From JAKFWF01 sp963750535 (GTDB taxonomy: Bacteria; Pseudomonadota; Alphaproteobacteria; Rhizobiales; Hyphomicrobiaceae): 64,000 nt of DNA. Positions 28,323-37,959 of this stretch are shown piece after piece (within the stretch, counting starts at the first letter, position 1; each line of letters begins with the position of its first letter). Where the stretch lies: contig CAVVRF010000002.1 in NCBI GenBank assembly GCA_963750535.1, positions 124,001 to 188,000 on the forward strand, given 5' to 3'. The notes beneath the pieces are model-generated. The model was given only the letters and a program-made list of their open reading frames with translations. It was not told where the DNA came from and made no database searches. The translations under genes were made by a program, and so were the position numbers.

Positions 28323-30236
28323 ATGTCCGCGATGCGACGGTGGCTTTTGGGGGCGGTGGCCGGTATGGCCTTGACGCAGGGTCTGCCGCTGCAGGCCGAG
28401 GAGACCACGGCACCGACAGGCGCGGAGCAAGCGCCGGTAGCCTCGGTCGCAGATACCACGCCGGTGACGCCTGCGGTGGAGACCGCGCCGGCAGCGACGG
28501 CGGTGACCGCGCCGGCAGCGGCGGCCGCGGAGACTGCTCCGGCGCCGGCCGTGTCGCCGATCCAGCAGCTGGTGCTGCAGGATCTCGCCAATAGCGGCCG
28601 CAAGTCGGTCGAGGCGGCGGACCGCTCCACACTGACCGCATTCTATGGCACGCCGGGCCGCGAGCTGCTTTGGGTCACGTCATCCGGACTGACGCCGCGC
28701 GCCACTGCCGTCATCGGCGAGATTCGCAAGGCCGCCGACTGGGGCTTGAGCCCCGCCAGCTTCGATACACCCGATCCGCAGGCGCCGCTGTCGACGCCCG
28801 AGGCGGTCGCCGCCGCCGAGGTCCGCATCTCGCTCGCGGTGCTGAAATACGCCCGGCATGCCCGCGGCGGCCGCATCGACGTCAGCCAGCTTGGCCGCAA
28901 CGTCGACCAGAAGCCGCCCCTGCTCGAGCCGGGCGCGGTTCTGGGCGGCATTGCCGCCGCGCCGCAGCCGGACAAATATTTGACCGGGCTGCACCCGAAG
29001 CACCCGCAATTCGCGAAGTTGCGCCAGGCGCTGCTGGCCTCGCGCAAGCCGGCTGCCGCGGAACCGCCGAAGGCCGCCGGTGCCGACATCAAGTTGCCGA
29101 GCGGGCCGCGCATCAAGCCCGGCCAGAGCCATCCGCAGGTGGCGCTGCTGCGCCAGCGTCTGGGGGTCGCCAATGACGGAGCCTCCGCGCAATCCCTGGA
29201 TCAATCGCTGGCGGCCGCGCTGCGCGAGTTCCAGGAGTCGAAGGGCATCGAGCCCGACGGTGTGCTGAACAACGTTACCCGCACCGCGCTCAATGGCGTC
29301 GCCAGGCCCGCAGCAACAGCCGGCGAGAGCACCCAGCGCATCCTGGTCAACATGGAGCGCTGGCGGTGGCTGCCCGAGGACTTGGGCCAGATCTACGTCT
29401 GGGACAACATTCCCGAGTACCGGATGCGGGTGATGAAGGCCGACAAGGCGATCCACAGCGAGACCATCATCGTCGGCAAACCCAGTACACCGACGCCGAT
29501 GTTCTCGGCCGACATGAAATACGTGATTTTCCATCCGACCTGGGGCGTGCCGGATGGCATCAAGATGAACGAGCTGGCGCCGTCTCTGCGCAACAGCTCC
29601 AGCTTCTGGGGCGGATCGGACCCGGCGGTCCTGCGTCGCCACAACCTGAGGGTCAGCTACAACGGCCGGCCAGTCGATCCGAGCAGCGTCGACTGGGGGT
29701 CGGTCGATATCCGCAACTTCCAGTTCACGCAGCCGCCGAGCGCCAGCAACGTGCTCGGCGTGGTCAAGTTCCGCTTCCCGAACAAGCATGACGTCTATAT
29801 GCACGACACGCCCGAGCGGGAGTTGTTCTCGCGGGCCGACAAGGCGTTCAGCCATGGTTGCATGCGGGTGCAGAACCCGCGGCGGCTGGCTGAGGTGCTG
29901 CTGGCCGAGGACAAGGGCTGGTCGTCGGCGCAGGTTGGCAATGCCATCGCCGCCGGCGCGACGCAGGAAGTGACGCTGACGAAGCAGATCCCGGTGCACG
30001 TCACCTATTTCACCGCGGTAGTCGACGAGCAGGGCCATCTCAAGACGTTCGGCGATATCTACGGCCATGACAGCCGTATCGCCTCGGCACTCGAGGGCAA
30101 GCCGATCAAGCTGATCGCGCAGAGCGATCCGGGCGTTGCCGCCGAGCGCGAGGTTCGCCGCAAGACCGCCCGCGCCAAGTCGGGCTCGGGCGGTGGCTCG
30201 CTGTTCGACATCTTCTCCGGCCTTGCCGGCAACTGA
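28323..30236 (+). CDS. L,D-transpeptidase, YcbB/LdtD type
   Basis: Periplasmic enzyme forming 3-3 peptidoglycan cross-links. 637 residues. N-terminal signal/anchor (RWLLGAVAGMALTQGLPLQA) then an Ala/Thr/Pro-rich linker, a YcbB scaffold domain (FYGTPGRELLWVTSSGLTPR), a peptidoglycan-binding-type repeat (LPSGPRIKPGQSHPQVALLR, REFQESKGIEPDGVLNNVTR), and the YkuD catalytic domain with FHPTWGVPDGIK and active-site FSHGCMRVQNPRRLAEVLL (Cys about residue 513). Tail is Ser/Gly/Lys-rich. Divided from gpsA downstream by a GC-rich hairpin. Confidence 0.93.
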   Translation: MSAMRRWLLGAVAGMALTQGLPLQAEETTAPTGAEQAPVASVADTTPVTPAVETAPAATAVTAPAAAAAETAPAPAVSPIQQLVLQDLANSGRKSVEAADRSTLTAFYGTPGRELLWVTSSGLTPRATAVIGEIRKAADWGLSPASFDTPDPQAPLSTPEAVAAAEVRISLAVLKYARHARGGRIDVSQLGRNVDQKPPLLEPGAVLGGIAAAPQPDKYLTGLHPKHPQFAKLRQALLASRKPAAAEPPKAAGADIKLPSGPRIKPGQSHPQVALLRQRLGVANDGASAQSLDQSLAAALREFQESKGIEPDGVLNNVTRTALNGVARPAATAGESTQRILVNMERWRWLPEDLGQIYVWDNIPEYRMRVMKADKAIHSETIIVGKPSTPTPMFSADMKYVIFHPTWGVPDGIKMNELAPSLRNSSSFWGGSDPAVLRRHNLRVSYNGRPVDPSSVDWGSVDIRNFQFTQPPSASNVLGVVKFRFPNKHDVYMHDTPERELFSRADKAFSHGCMRVQNPRRLAEVLLAEDKGWSSAQVGNAIAAGATQEVTLTKQIPVHVTYFTAVVDEQGHLKTFGDIYGHDSRIASALEGKPIKLIAQSDPGVAAEREVRRKTARAKSGSGGGSLFDIFSGLAGN

Positions 30237-30253
30237 CGCGCTTCTCGCTGCCG

Positions 30254-30280
30254 CCGGCCCCGCCAATTGGCAGGGGCCGG
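30254..30280. terminator. Possible bidirectional terminator hairpin between ldt and gpsA
   Basis: Perfect stem CCGGCCCC (30254-30261) / GGGGCCGG (30273-30280) around a loop that itself contains GCCAATTGGC. It sits between two convergent genes (stops at 30236 and 30303). No clear T tract follows on either strand, so it may stabilise 3' ends rather than act alone. Confidence 0.5.
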
Positions 30281-30302
30281 TCGGCGGCGAGCGGCATTGC
30301 AA

Positions 30303-31307
30303 TCAGAATTCAGCCCTCGCCGGCCGCTGCAGCAGCCGCTCGATGGCGGCATCGACGCTGACGCGGCCCTCCAGGATGTCGTCGACCGCGGTGGCGATCG
30401 GCATCTCCGTGCCGTACCGGCCGGCAAGCCCGGCGACGACGCTGGCGGTGAATGCGCCCTCGCTCGTCCCTCGCTGATGCCCCAGGATGTCGGCGACGCT
30501 CCTGCCTTCGCCGAGCCCCTGCCCGAGGCGATAGTTGCGCGACTGCGCGCTGGAGCAGGTCAGCACCAGATCGCCGAGGCCGGACAGGCCGCCGAGCGTT
30601 TCCGCACGCGCGCCCATGGCCCGTCCGAGCCGCGTCAACTCGGCAAACGCGCGCGCGATGAGGGCGGCGCGGGCGCTCTCGCCGAGCCGCCTGCCCGCGA
30701 CGATGCCACAGGCGATCGCCAGCACGTTCTTGATTGCGCCGCCGACCTGGACGCCGACCAGATCATCGGAGAGATAAAGCCGGAAGGTCGGCAGGCTGAT
30801 CGCGTCCGCCGCTTCCGCCGCCACCTCGATCGAGCGCGCCGCCATCGTCACCGCGGTCGGCAGCCCGCGCACCACGTCGTCGGCAAAGCTCGGGCCCGAG
30901 AGCACCAGCGGCTCCGCCGACGGACAGGCGGCGGCGACGACATCGGTCATGAAGGCCGCGGTGCCACGCTCGAACCCCTTGGCGGTGATGACGAGGCGCA
31001 CATCGGGCGCGAGATGTCCGCCGAACGCCTGCAGCACCGGGCGCACGGACTGTGCCGGCGTCGCCAGCAGGACGATGCGGCAGGACGCGAGGTCGGCCAT
31101 CTCGGCGGTTGCCACGATGTCAGTCGAGAGCGCGATCCCGGGCAGCTTCGCCTCGTTGGCGTGGTCGCGATTGATCGCCGCGGCGGTCGCGGCATCGCGC
31201 AGCCATAGCGCCACGCCGCCGGCGCCACCGCTCGCTTTGGCGGCAACCTGTGCCAGCGCGGTGCCCCATGCACCCGCCCCGATTACGCCGATCCTCGGTT
31301 GCGACAT
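30303..31307 (-). CDS. gpsA: Glycerol-3-phosphate dehydrogenase [NAD(P)+]
   Basis: Makes sn-glycerol 3-phosphate from dihydroxyacetone phosphate for phospholipid synthesis. 334 residues from the ATG at 31307. Seen: IGVIGAGAWGTALAQVAAKA, LLATPAQSVRPVLQ, LVITAKGFERG, LSGPSFADDVVRGLPTAVTM, and the catalytic-Lys region VGGAIKNVLAIACGIVAG with GLSGLGDLVLTCSSAQSRNY. The gene begins 13 bases after the tsaD stop, so tsaD-gpsA form an operon, a common alphaproteobacterial arrangement. Confidence 0.96.
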   Translation of the reverse strand: MSQPRIGVIGAGAWGTALAQVAAKASGGAGGVALWLRDAATAAAINRDHANEAKLPGIALSTDIVATAEMADLASCRIVLLATPAQSVRPVLQAFGGHLAPDVRLVITAKGFERGTAAFMTDVVAAACPSAEPLVLSGPSFADDVVRGLPTAVTMAARSIEVAAEAADAISLPTFRLYLSDDLVGVQVGGAIKNVLAIACGIVAGRRLGESARAALIARAFAELTRLGRAMGARAETLGGLSGLGDLVLTCSSAQSRNYRLGQGLGEGRSVADILGHQRGTSEGAFTASVVAGLAGRYGTEMPIATAVDDILEGRVSVDAAIERLLQRPARAEF

Positions 31308-31320
31308 CGCTGCCTCGCCC

Positions 31321-32400
31321 TCATGCCTTGGCGCCGTGGCGCCCATGTCCGAGCGCCGGCGCCGCCGCGGCATCGAGCGGCCAGCGCGCGCGGGGCGCGA
31401 ATTCGAGCGGATCGGTCAGCCCGCGCGCCAGCCGCTCGGCGCCGGCCCAGGCGATCATGGCGCCGTTGTCGGTGCACAGCGCGGCCGGCGGCACGTGCAG
31501 GGACCATCCCCACTCGGCGGCGACCGCCTCGAGCCCGGCGCGCAATCGCCGGTTGGCGGCGACGCCACCGGCGATCACCAGCTGTGGCGCCATCGCGCCC
31601 GGGGCCAGGGACTGTGCCCAGCGGAACGCCTTCCGGCAGCGATCGGCGACACTCTCGGTCACCGCCGCCTCGAAGCCCGCGCACAAATCCGCGACATCCT
31701 GCGCCGAGGGCTCGCCGAGCTCCTGCGCCCGGCGACGGACCGCCGTCTTCAGTCCGGCAAACGAGAAGTGCGGCTCGTCGCGGCCGAGCATCGGCCGCGG
31801 CAGGTCGAAGCGCGCCGGATCCCCGCGCAGTGCCGCGCGCTCGACACTGGGGCCACCCGGCTGCTCGAGCCCGAGGAGCTTCGCCGTCTTGTCGAACGCC
31901 TCGCCCAGCGCATCGTCGATGGTGGTCGCGATCCTGATGTACCTGCCGACGCCCTCGACGGCGAGGATCTGGGTGTGACCGCCCGAGACCAGCAGCAGGA
32001 GATAGGGCGGCGGCAAGCCCTCGGTGAGCCCGACGGTCAGCGCGTGCGCCTCGAGGTGATTGATGGCAAGCAGCGGCTTGCCGGCCGCGAAGGCCAGCGC
32101 CTTGGCGGTGGTGAGCCCGACGATCAGCCCGCCGATCAGGCCGGGCCCGGCGGTTGCAGCAACGCCATCGACATCGTCGAGCGTCACGCCGGCCACGCTC
32201 AGCGCGTCGCGGATGATCTCGTCCAGGCACTCGACGTGGGCCCGGGCGGCGATCTCCGGCACCACGCCGCCGAACGGCCGATGCTGCGCCCACTGCGAGC
32301 GCACCACGTTCGACAGGATGCGGCCGCGGCCTTGAGGGTCGCGCGCGACCACCGCGGCCGCGGTCTCGTCGCAGCTCGTCTCGATGCCGAGCACGACCAT
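31321..32400 (-). CDS. tsaD: tRNA N6-adenosine threonylcarbamoyltransferase
   Basis: Transfers threonylcarbamoyl to A37 of ANN-decoding tRNAs with TsaB/TsaE. 359 residues. ASKHA fold: VVLGIETSCDETAAAVV at the N-terminus, metal-binding NHLEAHALT (His-x3-His), LVSGGHTQIL, GEAFDKTAKLLGLEQPGGPS, and LVIAGGVAANRRLRAGL, CTDNGAMIAWAG near the end. Start is the ATG at 32400. Divergent from hemC with a 100-base shared upstream region. Confidence 0.96.
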   Translation of the reverse strand: MVVLGIETSCDETAAAVVARDPQGRGRILSNVVRSQWAQHRPFGGVVPEIAARAHVECLDEIIRDALSVAGVTLDDVDGVAATAGPGLIGGLIVGLTTAKALAFAAGKPLLAINHLEAHALTVGLTEGLPPPYLLLLVSGGHTQILAVEGVGRYIRIATTIDDALGEAFDKTAKLLGLEQPGGPSVERAALRGDPARFDLPRPMLGRDEPHFSFAGLKTAVRRRAQELGEPSAQDVADLCAGFEAAVTESVADRCRKAFRWAQSLAPGAMAPQLVIAGGVAANRRLRAGLEAVAAEWGWSLHVPPAALCTDNGAMIAWAGAERLARGLTDPLEFAPRARWPLDAAAAPALGHGRHGAKA

Positions 32401-32500
32401 CTCCCGACCGCTGCTTGCGCCTGCCGCCACCGACCGCACCCTTCTGCCGCTAAACGTTTGCCTTGCCGCCCGCGGATGGGGCATTAAGGCGGGATCATTT

Positions 32501-33490
32501 ATGACCGCTCGCGCCCGAGCGCTACCATCCGGGGACGACGACGTGCAAGCAGACCCGCGATCAGGGGCAGCGCCGATCCGCATCGGCACCCGCGGCTCGC
32601 CGCTCGCCTTGTGGCAGGCGCACGAGACGCGCCGCGCGCTGACGGCCGCGCACGGGCTGGCCGAGGACCGCTTCGAGATCGTCGTGATCAAGACCTCGGG
32701 CGACCGCATCCAGGACCGGCCGCTGTCGGAGGTCGGCGGCAAGGGCTTGTTCACCAAGGAGATCGACGAGGCACTGGTTGCCGGCGCCATCGACATCGCG
32801 GTGCATTCGATGAAGGACCTGCCAACCGTCCTGCCGGATGGCTTCGCGATCGCCGCGGTGCTGCCGCGTCACGATGTCCGCGACGCCTTCGTCAGCCTGA
32901 AATACCCATCGCTGGCCGCGATGCCGCAAGGCGCGAAGCTCGGCACCTCGTCATTGCGGCGGCAGGCACAGGTGCGGCACCTGCGCCCCGACCTCGAGGT
33001 CGTCGGCTTTCGCGGCAACGTGCAGACGCGACTGCAGAAGCTCGCCGACGGCGTCGCCGATGCCACGCTGCTCGCCTGCGCCGGGCTCGAGCGGCTCGGC
33101 ATGGGCGAGCGCATCACCGCCCGCATCGAAACCACCGCGATGCTGCCGGCAGTGGCACAGGGCGCCATCGCCGCCGTCGCCCGGGTCGACGACGAAACGG
33201 CGATGCAGCGGCTGTCAGCGATCGATCATCTGCCGAGCCGCACCTGCGTCGCCGCCGAGCGCGCCTTCCTCGCCGTCCTCGACGGCTCCTGCCGGACACC
33301 GATCGCGGGCCTTGCCACCCTGGCCGGCAGCGTCCTTACGCTGCACGGTCAGGTCCTGTCGCCCGACGGCCGCAAGGCGCTCGACTGCACCGACGCCGGT
33401 CCGGCGGCCGACGCCGTCGCGATCGGCGAGCGCGCCGGGCACGACCTGCTGCGGCGGGGCGCGGCGCGGCTGTTCGACGGGAGCGCTTGA
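32501..33490 (+). CDS. hemC: Hydroxymethylbilane synthase (porphobilinogen deaminase)
   Basis: Joins four porphobilinogens into hydroxymethylbilane in tetrapyrrole synthesis. 329 residues from the ATG at 32501; a GTG at 32542 would give a 315-residue form closer to average, so the first residues are uncertain. Seen: IRIGTRGSPLALWQAHETRR, LFTKEIDEALVAGAIDIAVH, MKDLPTVLPDGFAIAAVLPR, and the dipyrromethane-cofactor Cys in LDGSCRTPIAGLATL. Stop and hemD start overlap (TGATG at 33488-33492). Confidence 0.96.
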   Translation: MTARARALPSGDDDVQADPRSGAAPIRIGTRGSPLALWQAHETRRALTAAHGLAEDRFEIVVIKTSGDRIQDRPLSEVGGKGLFTKEIDEALVAGAIDIAVHSMKDLPTVLPDGFAIAAVLPRHDVRDAFVSLKYPSLAAMPQGAKLGTSSLRRQAQVRHLRPDLEVVGFRGNVQTRLQKLADGVADATLLACAGLERLGMGERITARIETTAMLPAVAQGAIAAVARVDDETAMQRLSAIDHLPSRTCVAAERAFLAVLDGSCRTPIAGLATLAGSVLTLHGQVLSPDGRKALDCTDAGPAADAVAIGERAGHDLLRRGAARLFDGSA

Positions 33491-34221
33491 TGCGCCTGCT
33501 CGTGACGCGCCCGGAGGAAGATGCGGTCGCCTTCAAGGCGGAGCTGATCGCGCTCGGCCATCAGGTCACGATCGAACCCTTGCTCAAGATCTCGACCGAG
33601 GACGCCGACCCGATCGAGCTCGACGACGCGCAGGCGCTGATCGCCACCAGCCGCAACGGCCTGCGTGCGCTTGCGAAGACCCAGCAGCTGGAGGCGGCAA
33701 AACCGCTGCCGCTGTTTGCCGTCGGCCCAGGCACGGCAATGGTCGCGCGCGGGCTCGGCTTCACCAACATCGTCGAGGGTCCATCGAGCGCCCGCGAGCT
33801 GGTGCCGCTGGTCGCCGAGCATGCCGACGTCAACGCCGGCCCGCTGGTGCATCTCGCCGGCGATGCGGTGACCGAGGGCTTCGTCGACGAGTTGCATCGA
33901 CTTGGTTTTTTCGTCACCCAGCCGATCGTCTATCGCACCGAGGTGGCGTCGCGGTTCGCCAGTCCGACCGTCGCCAGCATGCGCAACAAGCGCATCGACG
34001 GGGTGATCCTGCTGTCGCCGCGCACCGCCCAGGTGTATGTCGACCTCGTCCAGCTGCACAGCCTCGCTGTCGCCTGCCGGGACATCGTCCATTTCTGCAT
34101 CTCGCAGGCGACCGCCGACCGGCTGGCCGGTCTCGAAGGCCTGCCGATCCGCATTTCGCCGCGGCCAAATCTTCAAGATATGCTTGCGCTTATCGGTGCT
34201 GCCGCGCCAAATACGCGCTGA
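33490..34221 (+). CDS. hemD: Uroporphyrinogen-III synthase
   Basis: Cyclises hydroxymethylbilane with D-ring inversion. 243 residues, with the low conservation typical of HemD. Seen: RLLVTRPEEDAVAFKAELIA at the N-terminus, ALIATSRNGLRALAK, PLFAVGPGTAMVARGLGF, and GVILLSPRTAQVYVDLVQ followed by HFCISQATADRLAG. Immediately overlaps hemC by one base, then the Mic60-like gene and hemY follow, an arrangement known across alphaproteobacteria. Confidence 0.92.
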   Translation: MRLLVTRPEEDAVAFKAELIALGHQVTIEPLLKISTEDADPIELDDAQALIATSRNGLRALAKTQQLEAAKPLPLFAVGPGTAMVARGLGFTNIVEGPSSARELVPLVAEHADVNAGPLVHLAGDAVTEGFVDELHRLGFFVTQPIVYRTEVASRFASPTVASMRNKRIDGVILLSPRTAQVYVDLVQLHSLAVACRDIVHFCISQATADRLAGLEGLPIRISPRPNLQDMLALIGAAAPNTR

Positions 34222-34325
34222 GCCGAGGTAAACGGAAAATTTCCGTTGTCGTGCGACTGGCAGTGGCGCTAAGCCGCTACGGTGGCGCAGGTGCCCGTGC
34301 GGCGCCGACTAGAAACAATGGATTG

Positions 34326-34400
34326 CTAGTGTCCTTATCGTCGCGAAGTTCGCTCGGAGCCCACCGCGGAATGAAGCGAACTTCGCGGTCGGGACACTAG
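34326..34400. repeat. CTAGTGTCC palindromic element, copy C
   Basis: 75-base palindrome between hemD and the Mic60-like gene. Termini CTAGTGTCC (34326-34334) and GGACACTAG (34392-34400); inner arms CGCGAAGTTCG (34342-34352) and CGAACTTCGCG (34377-34387). In the opposite orientation to copy A it matches over termini, arms and the left flank (CAATGG-TTG; TTATCG after the terminus). Loop sequences differ, as expected for structured repeats. Confidence 0.85.
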
Positions 34401-34430
34401 GCAGGGTGCGTAGCGGAGGTCTCAGTCGTC

Positions 34431-36129
34431 ATGTCTGGCAGCAACGAAGGCTCGGGCAAGGGCCCGGCGAAGCCCACATCCGACACCGCGGCGGGCAAGA
34501 AGCCCTCGGCGATCATCGATCTCAAGGCAACCGAAGTGAAACCGACCGCGACCAAGCCGTCGCCTGAAGCGACCGGTACTGCCGGCGCCAAGGAGACCTC
34601 CGCCGCCGATACCAAAGCCGCCGGCACGCCGCCCGGCGCCGGCAGCAAGCCAGGCGATGCGAAGCCAACCCCGGCCGCCGCCCCAGCCGTCGTCGACGCC
34701 GCCCAAGAGCGCGGTACCGCCGGCGCCCGCCGCCAAGGCAGCGCGATCAGGCATCGGCATCGGCTCGATCGCGACCCACACGTTTGCCGGCATCGCCGGT
34801 GGTTTCCTGGCCCTGCTCGGCGCCGATGCCATCGCCCCGCAGCTGGGTCTCACCGGACCCGGCGCCGGCACCGCCGAGATGCAGCGCCGCATGGCCGCGG
34901 TCGAGGCGGCAGCCAAGGCGAAGCCGCCCGCGCCGTCGCCGGAGCTGGCGCAGAAACTCGCCGCCGCCGAGGCGCGGCTCGCCAAGGTCGAGGAGCTGGG
35001 CCGTGCATTGCCGGCGCTGACCGAGGAGCAAGCGAAACTCGCGGCGGAAGCCAAGGCGCTCACCGAGCAGGTCGCCAAGCCCGCGCCGGGCGCGGACGCG
35101 GAAAAGCTCGCCCGGCTCGAAGCCGTGCTGGCGACGCTCACCACCGCCGCCAATAGCGAGCAGGCCGGTCGCATCCCGCAGCTCGCCCAGATCTCCGGCA
35201 AGCTCGCCGACCTCGAAGCCTCGCTCGCCGCGCAGATGGCCGCCGCGCGCAAGAGCATCACCCAGGATGTCGAATCCCGCCTCGGACAGGCGACCGAAGC
35301 CGCCGAGCAGGCGCGCTCCGGCGTGCAGCGCATGGACCGCGAGCTCGGCACGATCAAGACCGAGGCCGCTCGCAACGGCCAGCGCATCGAGGGTATCGAC
35401 CAGTCGCTGCGAGCGGCCCGCGACGAAGCCGCCGGCCTCAAGTCGACGGTCGACGGCCTCAAGTCCGAGGTCGCGAGCCAGCTGAAGACGGTCGCCCGCC
35501 CGCAGGACGTGTCGAGTGCGCTGGCGCCGATCAGCAGCAAGCTCGCCGCGGTCGAGCAGAACCTCGCCGGCGTGGTGAAGAGCGAGGACGACCGGAGGGC
35601 CAATGCCGAGCGCATCGTGCTGTCGCTCGAGCTCGCCAACCTGAAACGCGCGCTCGATCGCGGCGGCCAGTTCGCAGCCGAGCTGGCGGCGGTGCAGAAG
35701 ATCGGCGGCGGCAAGCTCGATCTCAAGGCGCTCGAGGCCGCGAAGGACAAGGGCGTGGCGACCACCACCGCGCTTGCCAACGACTTCCGGTCGGTCGCCT
35801 ACGCCATCATCGCCGCCGACAGCGAGCCCGCCGACTCCTCGGTCGTGGACAAGCTGATCTCGGGCGCGAAGTCGATCGTGCGGGTGCGCAAGTCGAACGC
35901 CGATGCCGGCGACAACTCGGCCGAGGCGATCGCCGCCCGCATCGATGCCAGCCTCAAGGCCGGCCGCCTCGACGAGGTGACCGCCGAAGCAAAGAAGTTG
36001 TCGCCCAAGGCGCAGGCGGCGGGCTCGGCATGGCTCGCCAAGGTCGAGGCGCGCGCCGCCGTCGATCGTGCCGTCGCCGCCGTCGAGGGACAGCTCAAGA
36101 CCGCACTCGGCAGCAAGACCACGCCCTGA
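34431..36129 (+). CDS. Mic60/mitofilin-like inner-membrane protein, one frameshift
   Basis: Alphaproteobacterial homologue of mitochondrial Mic60 (COG4223), thought to link and shape the inner membrane at contact sites. Lys/Ala/Pro/Thr-rich cytoplasmic N-terminus (SAIIDLKATEVKPTATKPSP), one membrane helix (GIGIGSIATHTFAGIAGGFL, about residues 106-128), then a long periplasmic coiled coil (AKVEELGRALPALTEEQAKL and the heptads up to SSKLAAVEQNLAGVVKSEDD) and a C-terminal mitofilin-like domain (ALANDFRSVAYAIIAADSEP). One extra C in the run at 34681-34684 separates the N-terminus from the rest; corrected length is 565 residues. Sits between hemD and hemY. Confidence 0.85.
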
Positions 36130-36176
36130 AATCGAGCTGGAAATAGAACCGGCATTTCGAAGAGAGTGTATGCGTC

Positions 36177-37926
36177 ATGGTGCGTCTCGTTCTGTTTCTC
36201 GTCGGTGTTGCCGGACTGGCAGCCGCGATGTCGTGGCTGGCCGACCGGCCGGGCTCGATCCATATCGAATGGCAAGGCTACACGGCGAATCCGACTGTGT
36301 TCCACGCCGTGATCGCGATCGCGCTGCTGCTGGCGGCGACGCTGCTGCTTGCCTCGATCATCCGCCACATCTGGCAGAGCCCGGCCAATATCGGCAATTT
36401 CTTCCTCAGGCGTCGCAACAAGCGCGGCCTCGAGTTGCTGTCCTCCGGCATGATCGCGATCGGCGCCGGCGATCGCGCACTGGCGACGCGGTACGCGATC
36501 CAGGCGCGCAAGGCGCTGCCGAACGAGCCGCTGACGCATCTGCTGCGTGCCCAGGCCGCCCAGCTCTCGGGTGACCGCGCCACCGCGCGGCGGATCTTCG
36601 ATGCCATGCTGGCGAGCCCGGACACCGAGCAGCTCGGCCTGCGCGGCCTGTTCCTCGAGGCCGAGCGCGAAGGCGAGATGGAAGCCGCCCGCCAGTACGC
36701 CGAGCGCGCGCTGTCGCTCAACCCGAAGCTCGGCTGGTCGGCGGACGCGCTGTTCGATCTGCAGTGCCGGCAGGCCGACTGGGCCGGCGCGCTCGAGACG
36801 CTGGCGATCGCCAAGCGTAATGGCCAGATCGACAAGCCGGTCGCCGATCGCCGCCGCGCGGTGCTGCTGACGGCGCAGGCCCAGGCGGCCGAGGAGGCCG
36901 ATCCCGACCGGGCGATGGCGCTCGCCATCGAGGCGCACGGCCTGGCGCCCGAGCTGATCCCGGCCGCCGGCATCGCCGGGCGCATCCTGGCGGCGCGCGG
37001 CAACACCCAGAAGGCGGCCAAGATCATCCAGAAGACCTGGCGCAAGTCGCCGCATCCCGAGCTCGCCACCGCCTATGCCTATGCCCGCATCGGCGACAGC
37101 CCGCGCGATCGGCAGACCCGCATCCGCCATCTCGCCGATCTCAACCAGCACTCGATCGAAAGCCCGATCGCGGTGGCGATCACGGCGATCGAGGCGCGCG
37201 ACTGGGACAGCGCGCGCAAGGCGCTATCGCCTTTGCTCGAAGGGCGGCTGACGCAGCGCGTGTGCACCTTGATGGCGAAGATCGAGGGTGGCGACCAAGG
37301 CGATGCCGGCCGCGTCCGCGAGTGGCTGGCCCGCGCCGTCAATGCGCCGCGCGATCCGGCCTGGACCGCCGACGGCGTGGTGTCCGAGACCTGGGCGCCG
37401 GTATCGCCGGCGACTGGCCACCTCGATGCCTTCCAGTGGCGGGTGCCGGTCGAGAACGCCGAGGCCAGCGATCAGAAGGCGATCCTGAGCAAGCTCGAGG
37501 AGCTGGTCGCGCTCGGCGCCGGTCCCGCCGCCGAGCCCAAGGTCGCCCTGCCGCCGCGCGAGCCGGCGCCGGCAGCCGCCACCGCGCCGGTCCGCAAGGC
37601 CGACGACGCCGACATCATCGACCTGCCGAAGCCGAAGCCCGCGGTCGCCGTTGCTCCCGCCCGCCGCCGCCGCGCGGCAGGCCGAGGCGCCCGGCATCCG
37701 CCCCGCCGCCCAGGCGCAGCCCAATGCCGCCGCCCTCACCGACGGCGTATTGCGTACCGTCCGCGCCGCGCCGCCGTCGCCGGCGGCACCGCGCAAGCCG
37801 GCCGCGGCCGCCGTCGTCACGCCGCCGCACGCGCCCGACGATCCGGGCCTCTACGAGGACGATCTGGTCGAGCCGAAGCGGCCGTACACGGCGCCATACA
37901 CGGTTCCGGCCAAGCAGCGGACCTGA
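36177..37926 (+). CDS. hemY: HemY-like membrane protein with TPR repeats, one frameshift near the end
   Basis: 582 residues after correction. Two membrane helices at the N-terminus (LVLFLVGVAGLAAAMSWLAD and AVIAIALLLAATLLLASIIR) define the HemY_N domain. The body is helical TPR-like repeats (LRGLFLEAEREGEMEAARQY, AQAQAAEEADPDRAMALAIE). Role in tetrapyrrole metabolism is inferred from conserved co-location with hemC and hemD; it is not the oxygen-dependent protoporphyrinogen oxidase also called HemY. An extra base near 37656-37670, in a run of CCGCC repeats, shifts the last about 90 residues (RQAEAPGIRPAAQAQPNAAA) to the frame that stops at 37926. Confidence 0.85.
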
Positions 37927-37959
37927 ACCTTTGCAACCGCGCTCACGGAGACCCGCCTG

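Noticed and set aside
37651..37926. Separate 91-codon gene after hemY
   Set aside because: It is the natural C-terminal end of HemY in the next frame; one extra base upstream explains it.
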